Shown here: positions 57,307 through 64,000 of the stretch, piece after piece | Layout of the letters: each line of letters opens with the position of its first letter | Position numbering within the stretch: position 1 is the stretch's first letter | Assembly: GCA_016871175.1 (NCBI GenBank) | Contig: VFZL01000017.1 | Span: 1 to 64,000 of the forward strand | Origin: Acidimicrobiia bacterium | GTDB taxonomy: Bacteria; Acidobacteriota; Vicinamibacteria; Vicinamibacterales; CAVVIG01 | Length of the DNA stretch: 64,000 bases | Direction of reading: 5' to 3' | Made by a program: the position numbers and the translations under genes | Notes under the pieces: generated by a model | Databases searched by the model: none | The model's input: only the letters and a program-made list of their open reading frames with translations | What the model was told of the DNA's origin: nothing

Positions 57307-57978
57307 TCACCGCCTGGGCGACTCGCCGAACTCCGAAGGGAGCGCGCTCCATCGCTCTCGCCCCGCGTAGGTCGTCGGCTTGTGCCCGTGGGCGGCTCGG
57401 TACGCCACGTACCATGCCCGTAGCTGCTTGTAGCGCGCATCTGACATGCGGATGGGTCGGTGAGGGTAGTCGAGGAGTACTCGCTCGACCTTCCAGACGT
57501 TGGTCTCTGCCAACCGCCAATCGTAGCCGCCCATCTCGCGGCCCAGATCGACGAGGGCGTAGCCCGTCACGCGTCCGGTGTAATCGACGTACGGGTCGAC
57601 ATAGCTCAGCGCCAGCGCGCGGGGCGAGGCGAACACGGGCTTGCGTCCATGGAGACCGGGATCGCGCGACCTGGCGACCGATCCCCAGCGCCCGTTCTGA
57701 CGGTACACGAAGATCACGTGATCGAGCTGGTCGATGGACTCGAAGCTGATGACCAGCGGGGGATAGCCGTGTTGCTCCAGGACAACGGTGGAGAACAGCG
57801 TCGCTTCGAGACAGTGTGCGCACAGGTGCCGAACGACGCCTCGAAACGAGCGGAGTGTGGCCCCTTGGGGCGGCGGCTCGTTGTTGTATGCCAGATTGTT
57901 GAGATATTCCTGCACGTGTGTCGGTGTGCGGAGCCGAGCGATGAGGCGGCGCTCTGTCGGTCGAAACGACGGACTCAT
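57307..57978 (-). CDS. Transglutaminase-like cysteine protein, unknown function
   Basis: 223 residues. A Cys-His-Asp arrangement is visible: RHLCAHCLEATLFSTVVLEQHG (Cys), IDQLDHVIFVYRQNG (His) and GSVARSRDPGLHGR (Asp), matching transglutaminase/papain-like folds. The rest (YVDPYVDYTGRVTGYALV; NVWKVERVLLDYPHRP) is conserved in acidobacterial proteins I recall. No signal peptide is seen. It sits 39 bp after the SCO gene and 68 bp before the acyl-CoA ligase on the same strand, upstream of the lasso genes. It may be a protease or amide-forming enzyme; a role in the lasso locus is speculation. Confidence 0.65.
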   Translation of the reverse strand: MSPSFRPTERRLIARLRTPTHVQEYLNNLAYNNEPPPQGATLRSFRGVVRHLCAHCLEATLFSTVVLEQHGYPPLVISFESIDQLDHVIFVYRQNGRWGSVARSRDPGLHGRKPVFASPRALALSYVDPYVDYTGRVTGYALVDLGREMGGYDWRLAETNVWKVERVLLDYPHRPIRMSDARYKQLRAWYVAYRAAHGHKPTTYAGRERWSALPSEFGESPRR

Positions 57979-58017
57979 GATCGGATGGGCACGCGCCGCA
58001 GATGGGTTGTCAGTCCG

Positions 58018-58947
58018 TTATCGGCCAAGGCTGGTGAGGTCGGCGAGGAGTTGCTCGGGAGTCCAGTCGTTGCCCGTGTAGGCCTTCACGAAGACTCCGT
58101 TCGCGTCCACGATCGCGGTTCGAAGATTGTGTGTGATGTCGGCCGCATCCTTCGCCCGCATGGCGAACACGCCAAATCGGCCAGCCAACGCCTCGATGTC
58201 CGCCTGGTCGCCGGTCAGGAACGTCCAGCGTGTTGGATCCGCACCGACCGACGTCGCATGGCGCTTGAGTACCTCCGGTGTGTCAGTCGAAGGATCGAAG
58301 CTGATGGTCACCAGGTGCACGCTCTTCAGCGAAGGATGCTCAGCCAGCCGCGCCTGGAGTGTGGCGAAATGCCGGTCCATCAGCGGGCAAAAGGTCGGCA
58401 GCGGGCACTTCGTATAGATGAACGTGACGACGACCGCGGACCCCCGGAACGAGGCGAAGTCGCGCGCCTTCCCATCCTGGTCGACAAACGTGGCATCGGG
58501 TGTGGTATCGCCTCCGGTCAGAAGATTGGGCGCACGCGGACCGTCGGATAACTTCGAGGATGCAGCCGCAGTCGTCGCTGCTGATGGTCCTTCGAGCGGG
58601 GCATCTCCGACGATTCTGATGTCGCGCAGATAGGCCGAGCCACCGTCCTCGACGACCAACGTCGACGTGATGAGATCGCCCGGCTGGAGCGCCGAAATCT
58701 CCTTCGCATCGCGCACGGAGTACGGCATCGTCATCGCTTCCATGAATCCGGCGATGGCCTCGTGCTTGACGACCGTCTCTTTGCGCTCGAGAGCCACCGA
58801 GATGACCTGTCCCTGCATCGTATACGTGCGAGCCGCGGTTGACGGAGGATCTCCACAACTGCTGCTGGCGATGGCGACGACCATCACAACGGCCACACAC
58901 AGCGCGCGAGCCGCCGCTCGAACGAGAGATCTCAACCGCTCCGTCAC
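58018..58947 (-). CDS. SCO1/SenC-family lipoprotein with N-terminal CusF-like copper domain
   Basis: 309 residues, GTG start. The signal ends in a lipobox VAIASSSCGD. Residues about 40-110 carry a copper-binding-type segment (VISVALERKETVVKHEAI, GFMEAMTMPYSV, with the Met cluster FMEAMTMP). The SCO domain reads VVTFIYTKCPLPTFCPLMDRHF (Cys pair CPLPTFCP), VTISFDPSTDTPEVL and DITHNLRTAIVDANG (His). SCO proteins deliver copper to the CuA site of cytochrome c oxidase, or act as thiol reductants. The Cys spacing is C-x5-C, wider than the common CxxxC. The fusion matches known acidobacterial copper chaperones. Confidence 0.88.
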   Translation of the reverse strand: MTERLRSLVRAAARALCVAVVMVVAIASSSCGDPPSTAARTYTMQGQVISVALERKETVVKHEAIAGFMEAMTMPYSVRDAKEISALQPGDLITSTLVVEDGGSAYLRDIRIVGDAPLEGPSAATTAAASSKLSDGPRAPNLLTGGDTTPDATFVDQDGKARDFASFRGSAVVVTFIYTKCPLPTFCPLMDRHFATLQARLAEHPSLKSVHLVTISFDPSTDTPEVLKRHATSVGADPTRWTFLTGDQADIEALAGRFGVFAMRAKDAADITHNLRTAIVDANGVFVKAYTGNDWTPEQLLADLTSLGR

Positions 58948-58965
58948 GGAAGTAGTGTACTGCGA

Positions 58966-59100
58966 AGGGTTCGCCGGTTCGAGGGTTCAAGGGCTCGTGG
59001 GTTCTCGAGAGCCGGGGTATATTGAGAAACGTGAACCCTTGAACCCTTGAACCGTTGAACCGTTGAACCGTTTGAAACTCTGAACCCCTGAACCCCAACC
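58966..59100. repeat. Tandem short direct repeats TTGAACC(G/C)
   Basis: About 135 bp between divergent SCO and DUF72 genes. From 59030 the units GAACCCTTGAACCCTTGAAC, CGTTGAACCGTTGAACCG and CTCTGAACCCCTGAACCCC repeat at 9-10 bp. The preceding stretch (58970-59005) has the same words inverted (GGTTCGAGGGTTCAAGG, GTGGGTTCTCG), so the whole can fold back on itself. The direct units resemble those at 14948-14997 and 51499-51540. Confidence 0.75.
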
Positions 59101-59109
59101 AACCCGACG

Positions 59110-59811
59110 ATGTTCTGGATCGGTACCTCTGGTTACGACTACCCCGAGTGGAAGGGGAGTTTCTACCCGACCGATCTCCCTGCGGCGAAGATGTTGCCGT
59201 ACTACGCCGAGCGGTTCCCCACCGTGGAGATCAACTACACCTTCTACCGGATGCCGAACGAGAAGCTCGTGACGGTATGGGCCGCGCAGACCCCGTCGCC
59301 GTACAAGCTCACATTGAAGGCGCCACGGCGAATCACGCACGATAGCCGGTTGCGGAATTGCGGCGATCTGGTGCGGGGTTTCTGCACGGTTGCGGGGACG
59401 CTTGGCGACAAGCTCGGCGCGCTGCTGTTTCAGCTGCCGCCGCACCTGAAGCGCGACCTCGACCTCTTCGACGCGTTCCTTGGTGAGCTTCCGCCGAAGG
59501 CACCGGCCGCGTTCGAGTTTCGCAACCCGTCCTGGTTTGACGACCCGGTGGTCGAGCGGCTCCAGGCCCGCGGCTACGCGCTGTGCGTCGCCGACAGCGA
59601 GAAGGTCTCCACGCCTCTTGCCGTGACCGCGGACTATGCGTACTTCCGCCTCCGAGACGAGGGCTATACGCGGGATGACATCGCCGCGTGGGCAGACCGG
59701 ATTCGTGCCGCGACCACCGAGTGCCGCGACGTGTACGTGTATTTCAAGCACGAGGAGGAAGGGAAGGGCCCTGAATTCGCGGCGCTGTTACGGCGACACC
59801 TGCAGGCCTGA
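59110..59811 (+). CDS. DUF72 (YecE-like) protein
   Basis: 233 residues, ATG start. FWIGTSGYDYPEWKGSFYPTDLP and MLPYYAERFPTVEINYTFYRMPN are hallmarks of DUF72, a TIM-barrel family of unknown reaction. GALLFQLPPHLKRDLDLF, AFEFRNPSWFDDPVVERL and YAYFRLRDEGYTRDDIAAW follow, then YVYFKHEEEGKGPEFA. The protein is soluble. It is divergent from the SCO gene across the repeat block. Confidence 0.92.
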   Translation: MFWIGTSGYDYPEWKGSFYPTDLPAAKMLPYYAERFPTVEINYTFYRMPNEKLVTVWAAQTPSPYKLTLKAPRRITHDSRLRNCGDLVRGFCTVAGTLGDKLGALLFQLPPHLKRDLDLFDAFLGELPPKAPAAFEFRNPSWFDDPVVERLQARGYALCVADSEKVSTPLAVTADYAYFRLRDEGYTRDDIAAWADRIRAATTECRDVYVYFKHEEEGKGPEFAALLRRHLQA

Positions 59812-59826
59812 TCCGCTTCGACGTGA

Positions 59827-59880
59827 TGCCCATGCTGAGTTTTCGGTCTGGAGTTCTGAGTCCAGAATTCCGAAGTCAGA
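59827..59880. repeat. Short degenerate repeats (AGTTC(T/C)GAG units)
   Basis: About 50 bp of AGTTTTCGG, GGAGTTCTGAGTCC, GAATTCCGAAGTC and AGAGTTCCGAG in head-to-tail order. It lies between the convergent ends of DUF72 and the YheT-like hydrolase and overlaps the last codons of the latter. Confidence 0.5.
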
Positions 59881-60886
59881 GTTCCGAGTGCGACTCCACG
59901 AAGCGCACGATCTGGGTCTCGGCCCAGTATTCGTCGTCGAGGAAGTTGTGACCGTTCTGAAAGCCTCGGGGCGGACGCGTCGAGATGAACCCACAGTGCC
60001 CGCCGTGCTCCGACAGTCGGAGTGTGACGCGCGGATTTCCGGTGACGCGCGGATCGCGAAAGGGCTGAGACGGAACGAACGGGTCGTCGGCCGCGGTGAT
60101 CACCAGCGCCGGTACGCGGACGCGATCGATTACCCGCATGGCGCTCGCCTTGTGGTAGTAGTCCTCGGCGTCGGCGAAGCCGAAGTGCGGCGCCGTGTAG
60201 ACATCGTCGAACTGGCGGACGGTTCTGATTGATGGCAGCTTCGAGAGATCGAAGCTGCCGGGCCAGTGCCGATCTTTGCGTCTCATCCTTGCTTTGAGGT
60301 CGCGGACGAAGTTCCACTGGTAGATCCAATTCGAGCGGCGCTCGAGCGCGTGCACGCAGAGAGAGATCTCGAGAATCGGCGAGACCGCCGCGACGGCTCT
60401 GAGCGCGGCCGGTGGGGCGTCGCCGTACTCCCCGGCGAGCTTCAGTGCCAGATTGCCGCCGAGGGAGTACCCGGCCACGGCGATCGCCGGCAGGCCATCG
60501 ACCCCGCTCAGTTCCTCGATGATGTGCCTGGCGTCAGCCGTTAATCCGGAGTGAAACAGGCCCGCCGACAAATGCTCGGTTCCGCCGCAGTTCCGCTGAT
60601 TGAGCCTGAGGACGTTCATGCCCTGCGCGAGCGCCTTTGCCGCGATGCCACGCATGTAGTGCGCCTGGCTCGAGCCGTTCAGGCCGTGCAGCAGGAGCAG
60701 GGTCGAGTGGCGAGCAGGCTCCGATTGCCAGTGGCAGTGCGCGAGGACACGCGCGTCAGGCTCGATCTCGAAGTACCTCTCGACCGGAGGCGGCAGCGTG
60801 GGGAACGAACGCGGCTTGCCCCAGCCGTACAGCGTCATCTTGTGGCCGCCGCGCAACGCGGGATGGGCGACGAATTCCGGAGTCAA
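59876..60886 (-). CDS. YheT-family alpha/beta hydrolase
   Basis: 336 residues. The opening PEFVAHPALRGGHKMTLYGW is typical. The oxyanion segment LLLLHGLNGSSQAHYMRGI, the nucleophile elbow VAGYSLGGNLALKLAGEYG (Ser), the acid in LVITAADDPFVP and the His in SEHGGHCGFI make the full triad. Substrate unknown; the family includes esterases. Start: TTG 60886 precedes the conserved TPEFVAHP; the first internal ATG (MTLYGW) would remove it. It stands alone on the minus strand. Confidence 0.88.
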   Translation of the reverse strand: MTPEFVAHPALRGGHKMTLYGWGKPRSFPTLPPPVERYFEIEPDARVLAHCHWQSEPARHSTLLLLHGLNGSSQAHYMRGIAAKALAQGMNVLRLNQRNCGGTEHLSAGLFHSGLTADARHIIEELSGVDGLPAIAVAGYSLGGNLALKLAGEYGDAPPAALRAVAAVSPILEISLCVHALERRSNWIYQWNFVRDLKARMRRKDRHWPGSFDLSKLPSIRTVRQFDDVYTAPHFGFADAEDYYHKASAMRVIDRVRVPALVITAADDPFVPSQPFRDPRVTGNPRVTLRLSEHGGHCGFISTRPPRGFQNGHNFLDDEYWAETQIVRFVESHSEL

Positions 60887-61261
60887 CGCGTGATCGATTA
60901 TATGGCGCCTGTTTCGAGCTCACGTGAGGCTCGAGGTGCCTCGCGTTCCGGATGGCCCCGAGGACCTCAGCTCGAGCGAGCGCTGTCTGGGCGGCGTGTT
61001 GACGGGTTTCGGGGAGCGCGATGAGCATCCGCACCTCGTGGAACGGTGGACGCGTCTCGCGGCCTCGTCCATCCAGAACGGGCCCGGTCACCCGTCAGTC
61101 GAACCACGCCAGCCGTTCAGGGTCCGCCGCCGCGGACCTTCGCACCTCGGCGCAGGCATGACGACGGCGACTCAGCGGCGTGAAAACCGCCGAGGGGTCC
61201 CCGTCTCGCCGGAGCCCGACGAGCCTATAATCCGGCGGTACCAGGCGATGGTGACGCACTC
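60887..61261. promoter_or_regulatory. Intergenic region with candidate -10 for the kinase unit
   Basis: 375 bp with no gene I can support. A perfect TATAAT hexamer lies at 61226-61231, 31 bp before the GTG of the GAF fragment; no -35 is convincing at 17 bp. CGCCGAGGGGTCCCCGTCTCGCC contains a short inverted GGGG/CCCC pair at about 61190-61202. Confidence 0.3.
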
Positions 61262-61435
61262 GTGCCGCTTGAGATCCCTCCTCCCCCGCAACCCGACAGA
61301 CGCTTGACCGTCGATTATGCGGCGGCGCGCGCGCTCGCGGAGGCGGCGACGCCAGCCGAGGCCGCAGTGCACCTCCTGCAGGCCATCTGCGAGACGCTCG
61401 ACTGGGACCACGGCGCGTTGTGGCGGGTGGACTGA
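61262..61435 (+). pseudogene. GAF-domain sensor fragment
   Basis: 58 codons from GTG: a Pro-rich start, then DRRLTVDYAAARALAEAATP and EAAVHLLQAICETLDWDHGALWRVD, ending with TGA. This is the first helix and strand of a GAF/PAS-type sensor, as in multi-domain histidine kinases. The rest of the domain and any kinase are missing, so it looks like a leftover of a longer gene. Upstream sequence (61226) has a -10-like hexamer, so it may still be transcribed toward the Ser/Thr kinase. Confidence 0.55.
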
Positions 61436-61623
61436 CTCGTGGGGCCGCTGGGGATCACGGAGACACGGGAGACGACGAGGGTCCCGGAGACGCCGGGCAC
61501 CCCGGCCAGACCGCTCAGACACAACAGCAGCCAGGAGAGCCGACGGCGACCTCGCCCGGAGAACGACCGGTGCGCCAAGGTCCGTCGGCGCTGCGCGTTG
61601 GCGATGTCATCGACGGTCGGTAT
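61436..61623. other. Low-complexity leader of the kinase reading frame
   Basis: 188 bp. It carries repeated GGAGAC / CACGGAGACACGGGAGAC words and encodes a Gly/Asp/Pro/Gln-rich peptide (GDTGDDEGPGDAGHPG) that runs into RVGDVIDGRY and then TAG at 61624-61626. The last 15 codons are a normal kinase N-terminus. Confidence 0.45.
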
Positions 61624-61629
61624 TAGATC

Positions 61630-63312
61630 GTGGCTCGCATCGCCGCCGGGGGGATGGGCGAGGTCTTTCGCGCACGGCGCACGCGCCTGGGGGACGACGT
61701 CGCCCTCAAGGTCATTCACTCCGCAGCACTGGAGGACGAGGGGCGACGCGATCGGTTCATGACCGAAGGCCGTCTCTGCGCCGCGCTTCGCCACCCCAAC
61801 ATCGTCAGTGTCCTGGACGTCGGCGTCGATCCCGGCTTCGGGCCGTTCTTGGTCATAGAGTTCCTGAACGGGCGGAGCCTGGCGCAGGACATAGCGGAAA
61901 CTGGGCCCTTGCCGACCGAGCAGGTGCGCCGGATTGCCGTGGACCTGGCGGCGGCCATCGATTTGGCGCATTCGTTGGGGCTCGTGCATCGCGATCTCAA
62001 GCCCGCCAATATCGTGACGCATCGATACGAGACCGGAAAGGTCGTGCCCAAGATTGTCGACTTCGGCATCGGGCTGATGCGGGGCGCCGAGAATGCGACG
62101 ATGCAATCGGCGCCGACGGCTCCGCTCATGGCGTCACTGGCCTACGCGTCTCCCGAACAGCTGAACGGCGAGGTGGTGGACGGCCGGTCCGATATCTACA
62201 GCGTTGGCATGGTCGTGTACGAGATGCTGACCGGCCGCCCGCCCTTCGTCGAGCAGGATGCGCGAACCCTGCTCGCGAAGCGGCTGACGGCTGTCCCCGC
62301 GCGCCCGAGCGAGTGGCGCCCCGAGCTGGACCCCGCCTTGGACAGCGTGGTGCTGAAGGCGCTGGCCAAGGAACCGGGACTTCGATGGCCGACCGCCACG
62401 GCGTTCGCTCACGCACTCGATGGACGCGATCACGGTCCCGATCGCGCCACGCTGTCGACGGGATCCGGCGTGCGAGAGCGCTATGACCTTGGCGAGCTCA
62501 TCGCGAAAGGTCGACTGGGAAGCGAGATCTACGAGGGGACGCACCGCGCCATGGGCACCCGCGTCGCCATCCGGATCCTGCGCCGAGGCGCTCAGGCGAC
62601 TTGGGACGCCGCCCGCTCACGCTTTCTCCGTGAGGCGCGGACGATGCAAGTTGCGCACGCATCAATCCTGCAAGTTCGCGATTATGGCGAGGAGCGTGAC
62701 CTCGTCTACGTGGTGACCGACTTCATCGTTGGGCCATCGCTCCGCCACGTCCTCGATACGGAAGGCGTGCTGCCGTGGGAGCGCGGGCGTCGTCTCGTGC
62801 TCGATCTGGCCAGCGCGTCGCACGCCCTTCACCGTACGGGCACTCTGGCGTATGGCGTGACCCCCAAGATTATTCGCCTCACGGGCGAAGGTCGCGATGA
62901 GCGTCTGATCATCTCGTCAGCGGGCATTGTGGAGCTGCAGCACGTGCTCGCCGGCTCGAGCGAGGAGGCGCTGCGAGGCCTGCAGATCTCCAACACCGAT
63001 TTGTTCTACGTCGGCCCCGAGGTATTGCTCGGCGAGCTGCCCGACGGCCGCACCGACGTCTTCACGATCGGCGTGCTCGCGTACGAGTTGCTCACAGGGA
63101 AGCGGCCGTTCGCCGCCGCGACCGTGCCGCAATTGATCGCCCGGATCGTCGCGGGCGATTTCGAGGATCCGCGCGTCTTCGCGCCAGGCCTTGCCGCAGA
63201 CGCCGCGCGCATCATCGTTCGTTGTCTCGACCGGCGTCCGGACCAGCGGTACGCCAATGCAGCGGAGCTCGAGTCGGCGTGGCTCGCCACTAGCCGATCC
63301 GCCATCGAGTGA
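61630..63312 (+). CDS. Tandem Ser/Thr protein kinase and pseudokinase
   Basis: 560 residues from GTG 61630. The first kinase domain has IAAGGMGEVF (glycine loop), VALKVI (Lys 27), LVHRDLKPANIV (catalytic loop near 119), VDFGIGLM (DFG near 144) and YASPEQLNG (APE-like). The second, from about residue 281 (RERYDLGELIAKGRLGSE), keeps the fold (VGPEVLLGELPDGRTDVFTIGVLAYELLTGKRPF) but has Arg for the VAIK Lys (VAIRIL), AYGVTPKII for HRDLKPxN and SSAGI for DFG, so it should be inactive. Upstream, in frame, is GDVIDGRY then TAG (61624); the kinase N-terminus is normally GRYxIV, so the amber codon sits at the first strand. Starting at GTG 61630 keeps the glycine loop. Confidence 0.85.
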   Translation: MARIAAGGMGEVFRARRTRLGDDVALKVIHSAALEDEGRRDRFMTEGRLCAALRHPNIVSVLDVGVDPGFGPFLVIEFLNGRSLAQDIAETGPLPTEQVRRIAVDLAAAIDLAHSLGLVHRDLKPANIVTHRYETGKVVPKIVDFGIGLMRGAENATMQSAPTAPLMASLAYASPEQLNGEVVDGRSDIYSVGMVVYEMLTGRPPFVEQDARTLLAKRLTAVPARPSEWRPELDPALDSVVLKALAKEPGLRWPTATAFAHALDGRDHGPDRATLSTGSGVRERYDLGELIAKGRLGSEIYEGTHRAMGTRVAIRILRRGAQATWDAARSRFLREARTMQVAHASILQVRDYGEERDLVYVVTDFIVGPSLRHVLDTEGVLPWERGRRLVLDLASASHALHRTGTLAYGVTPKIIRLTGEGRDERLIISSAGIVELQHVLAGSSEEALRGLQISNTDLFYVGPEVLLGELPDGRTDVFTIGVLAYELLTGKRPFAAATVPQLIARIVAGDFEDPRVFAPGLAADAARIIVRCLDRRPDQRYANAAELESAWLATSRSAIE

Positions 63313-63344
63313 TCGGCGATGTCCGGAAGTAAGATAGACCCTGC

Positions 63345-64000
63345 ATGACGCGTCCGTTCTACGCCAATCTGTACGTGCAGGTGCTGTTCGGCATCGCGTT
63401 GGGCATCGTCTTTGGCTTCGTGTCGCCAGAGAACGCCGCCGCGATGAAACCGCTGGGCGACGGCTTCATCAAGCTGGTGAAGATGCTCATCGCCCCAATC
63501 GTGTTCACCACGGTCGTCGTGGGCATCGCCCATATGGGCGAGATGAAGCACGTCGGTCGAATTGGCCTGCGGGCCCTCGTGTACTTCGAGGTGGTGTCGA
63601 CGCTTGCGCTGGCGATCGGTCTCGTGGTGGTGACGGTGTTGAAGCCAGGGAGCGGCATCGGGTTCGATCCGACGACTGTCGACGCGAGCTCGGTCGCTTC
63701 CTATACCAACGCCTCGCAGCATCTGAGTACCGTCGATTTCGTCCTGAACGTCATCCCCGATACCGTGATTGGCGCGTTCGCGAGGGGCGAAGTGCTCCAG
63801 GTGTTGCTGTTCGCGGTCTTGTTCGGGCTGGCGCTGCTGCAGTTGGGTCCGCGCGCGCAGCCGCTCGTGCATGTGGTCCAGATGGCGTCCGATGGGCTCT
63901 TCACCGTTGTGTCGATGGTCATGCGTCTGGCGCCGATTGGCGCGTTTGGCGCGATGGCCTTCACGGTCGGCCGTTACGGCGTGGCATCGCTCATCTCGCT
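63345..64000 (+). CDS. Dicarboxylate/amino acid:cation symporter (DAACS family), 3' end outside window
   Basis: At least 218 residues. Helices: LYVQVLFGIALGIVFGFV, GDGFIKLVKMLIAPIVFTTVVVGIAHMG and LVYFEVVSTLALAIGLVVV, then VIPDTVIGAFARGEVLQVLLFAVLFGLAL and MRLAPIGAFGAMAFTVGRYG (the beginning of the transport core). These match GltP/DctA-type symporters that import glutamate, aspartate or C4-dicarboxylates with H+ or Na+. The binding-site HP1/HP2 loops lie past the window end. ATG at 63345, 32 bp after the kinase stop on the same strand. Confidence 0.92.
   Translation, partial: MTRPFYANLYVQVLFGIALGIVFGFVSPENAAAMKPLGDGFIKLVKMLIAPIVFTTVVVGIAHMGEMKHVGRIGLRALVYFEVVSTLALAIGLVVVTVLKPGSGIGFDPTTVDASSVASYTNASQHLSTVDFVLNVIPDTVIGAFARGEVLQVLLFAVLFGLALLQLGPRAQPLVHVVQMASDGLFTVVSMVMRLAPIGAFGAMAFTVGRYGVASLIS

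Overview
The window looks like chromosomal DNA of an uncultured Acidobacteriota, most likely Vicinamibacteria-like. I infer this from the very GC-rich sequence and from several characteristic gene types: a giant histidine kinase with a Reg_prop propeller, a carboxypeptidase-regulatory-like surface protein, a membrane spermidine-synthase/TPR fusion, a lone xanthine-dehydrogenase large subunit, and the small CHWSVPTLF-type Cys/Trp protein. I saw no tRNA, rRNA, insertion sequence, phage gene or CRISPR array.

Layout. 1-5.3 kb: an edge-truncated outer-membrane barrel gene, a 7Fe/8Fe ferredoxin, a TPR/retropepsin protein, then a minus-strand run (thioesterase, acetamidase/formamidase, cytochrome c) in which the last two carry in-frame amber codons. 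5.3-8.4 kb: a 1047-residue secreted metallopeptidase/propeller/beta-barrel protein. 8.7-10.7 kb: an ECF sigma / zinc-finger anti-sigma / thioredoxin operon. 11-14.6 kb: a fatty-acid desaturase and a molybdenum hydroxylase subunit. 15-19.5 kb: a minus-strand MBL-fold / hybrid-type sensor kinase / response regulator unit. 19.6-28.4 kb: a spermidine-synthase-like membrane protein, APS reductase, an EEP nuclease, GNAT, an interrupted MetA and a frameshifted surface protein.

28.7-51.5 kb is the metabolic core: pntAA-pntAB-pntB, 2-oxoacid:ferredoxin oxidoreductase korA-korB, nuoABCDH, then a minus-strand block (nifJ, osmC, ferredoxin), then nuoIJKLMN. All 11 membrane and connecting subunits of complex I are present, but nuoE, nuoF and nuoG (the NADH-oxidising module) are absent. 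With two 2-oxoacid:ferredoxin oxidoreductases and a ferredoxin embedded in the locus, the simplest reading is a ferredoxin:quinone-type complex I fed by oxidative decarboxylation of pyruvate and 2-oxoglutarate, with the transhydrogenase balancing NADH and NADPH.

51.5-57.3 kb holds a decayed lasso-peptide locus of the paeninodin type: an asparagine-synthetase-like cyclase (frameshifted, 3' truncated), an HPr-kinase-like kinase (3' truncated), a PqqD-like B1, a nucleotidyltransferase with an in-frame TGA, and a B2 protease whose start overlaps the stop of an acyl-CoA ligase. No precursor gene was found. 57.3-64 kb: a transglutaminase-like Cys protein, a SCO-type copper protein, DUF72, a YheT hydrolase, a GAF remnant, a tandem kinase-pseudokinase and the start of a dicarboxylate symporter.

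Two cross-cutting observations stand out. Nonsense codons (mostly TAG) and frameshifts are confined to accessory genes, while the 23-kb energy core is intact. Several intergenic gaps are filled with short degenerate direct repeats such as GAACCCTTGAACC.
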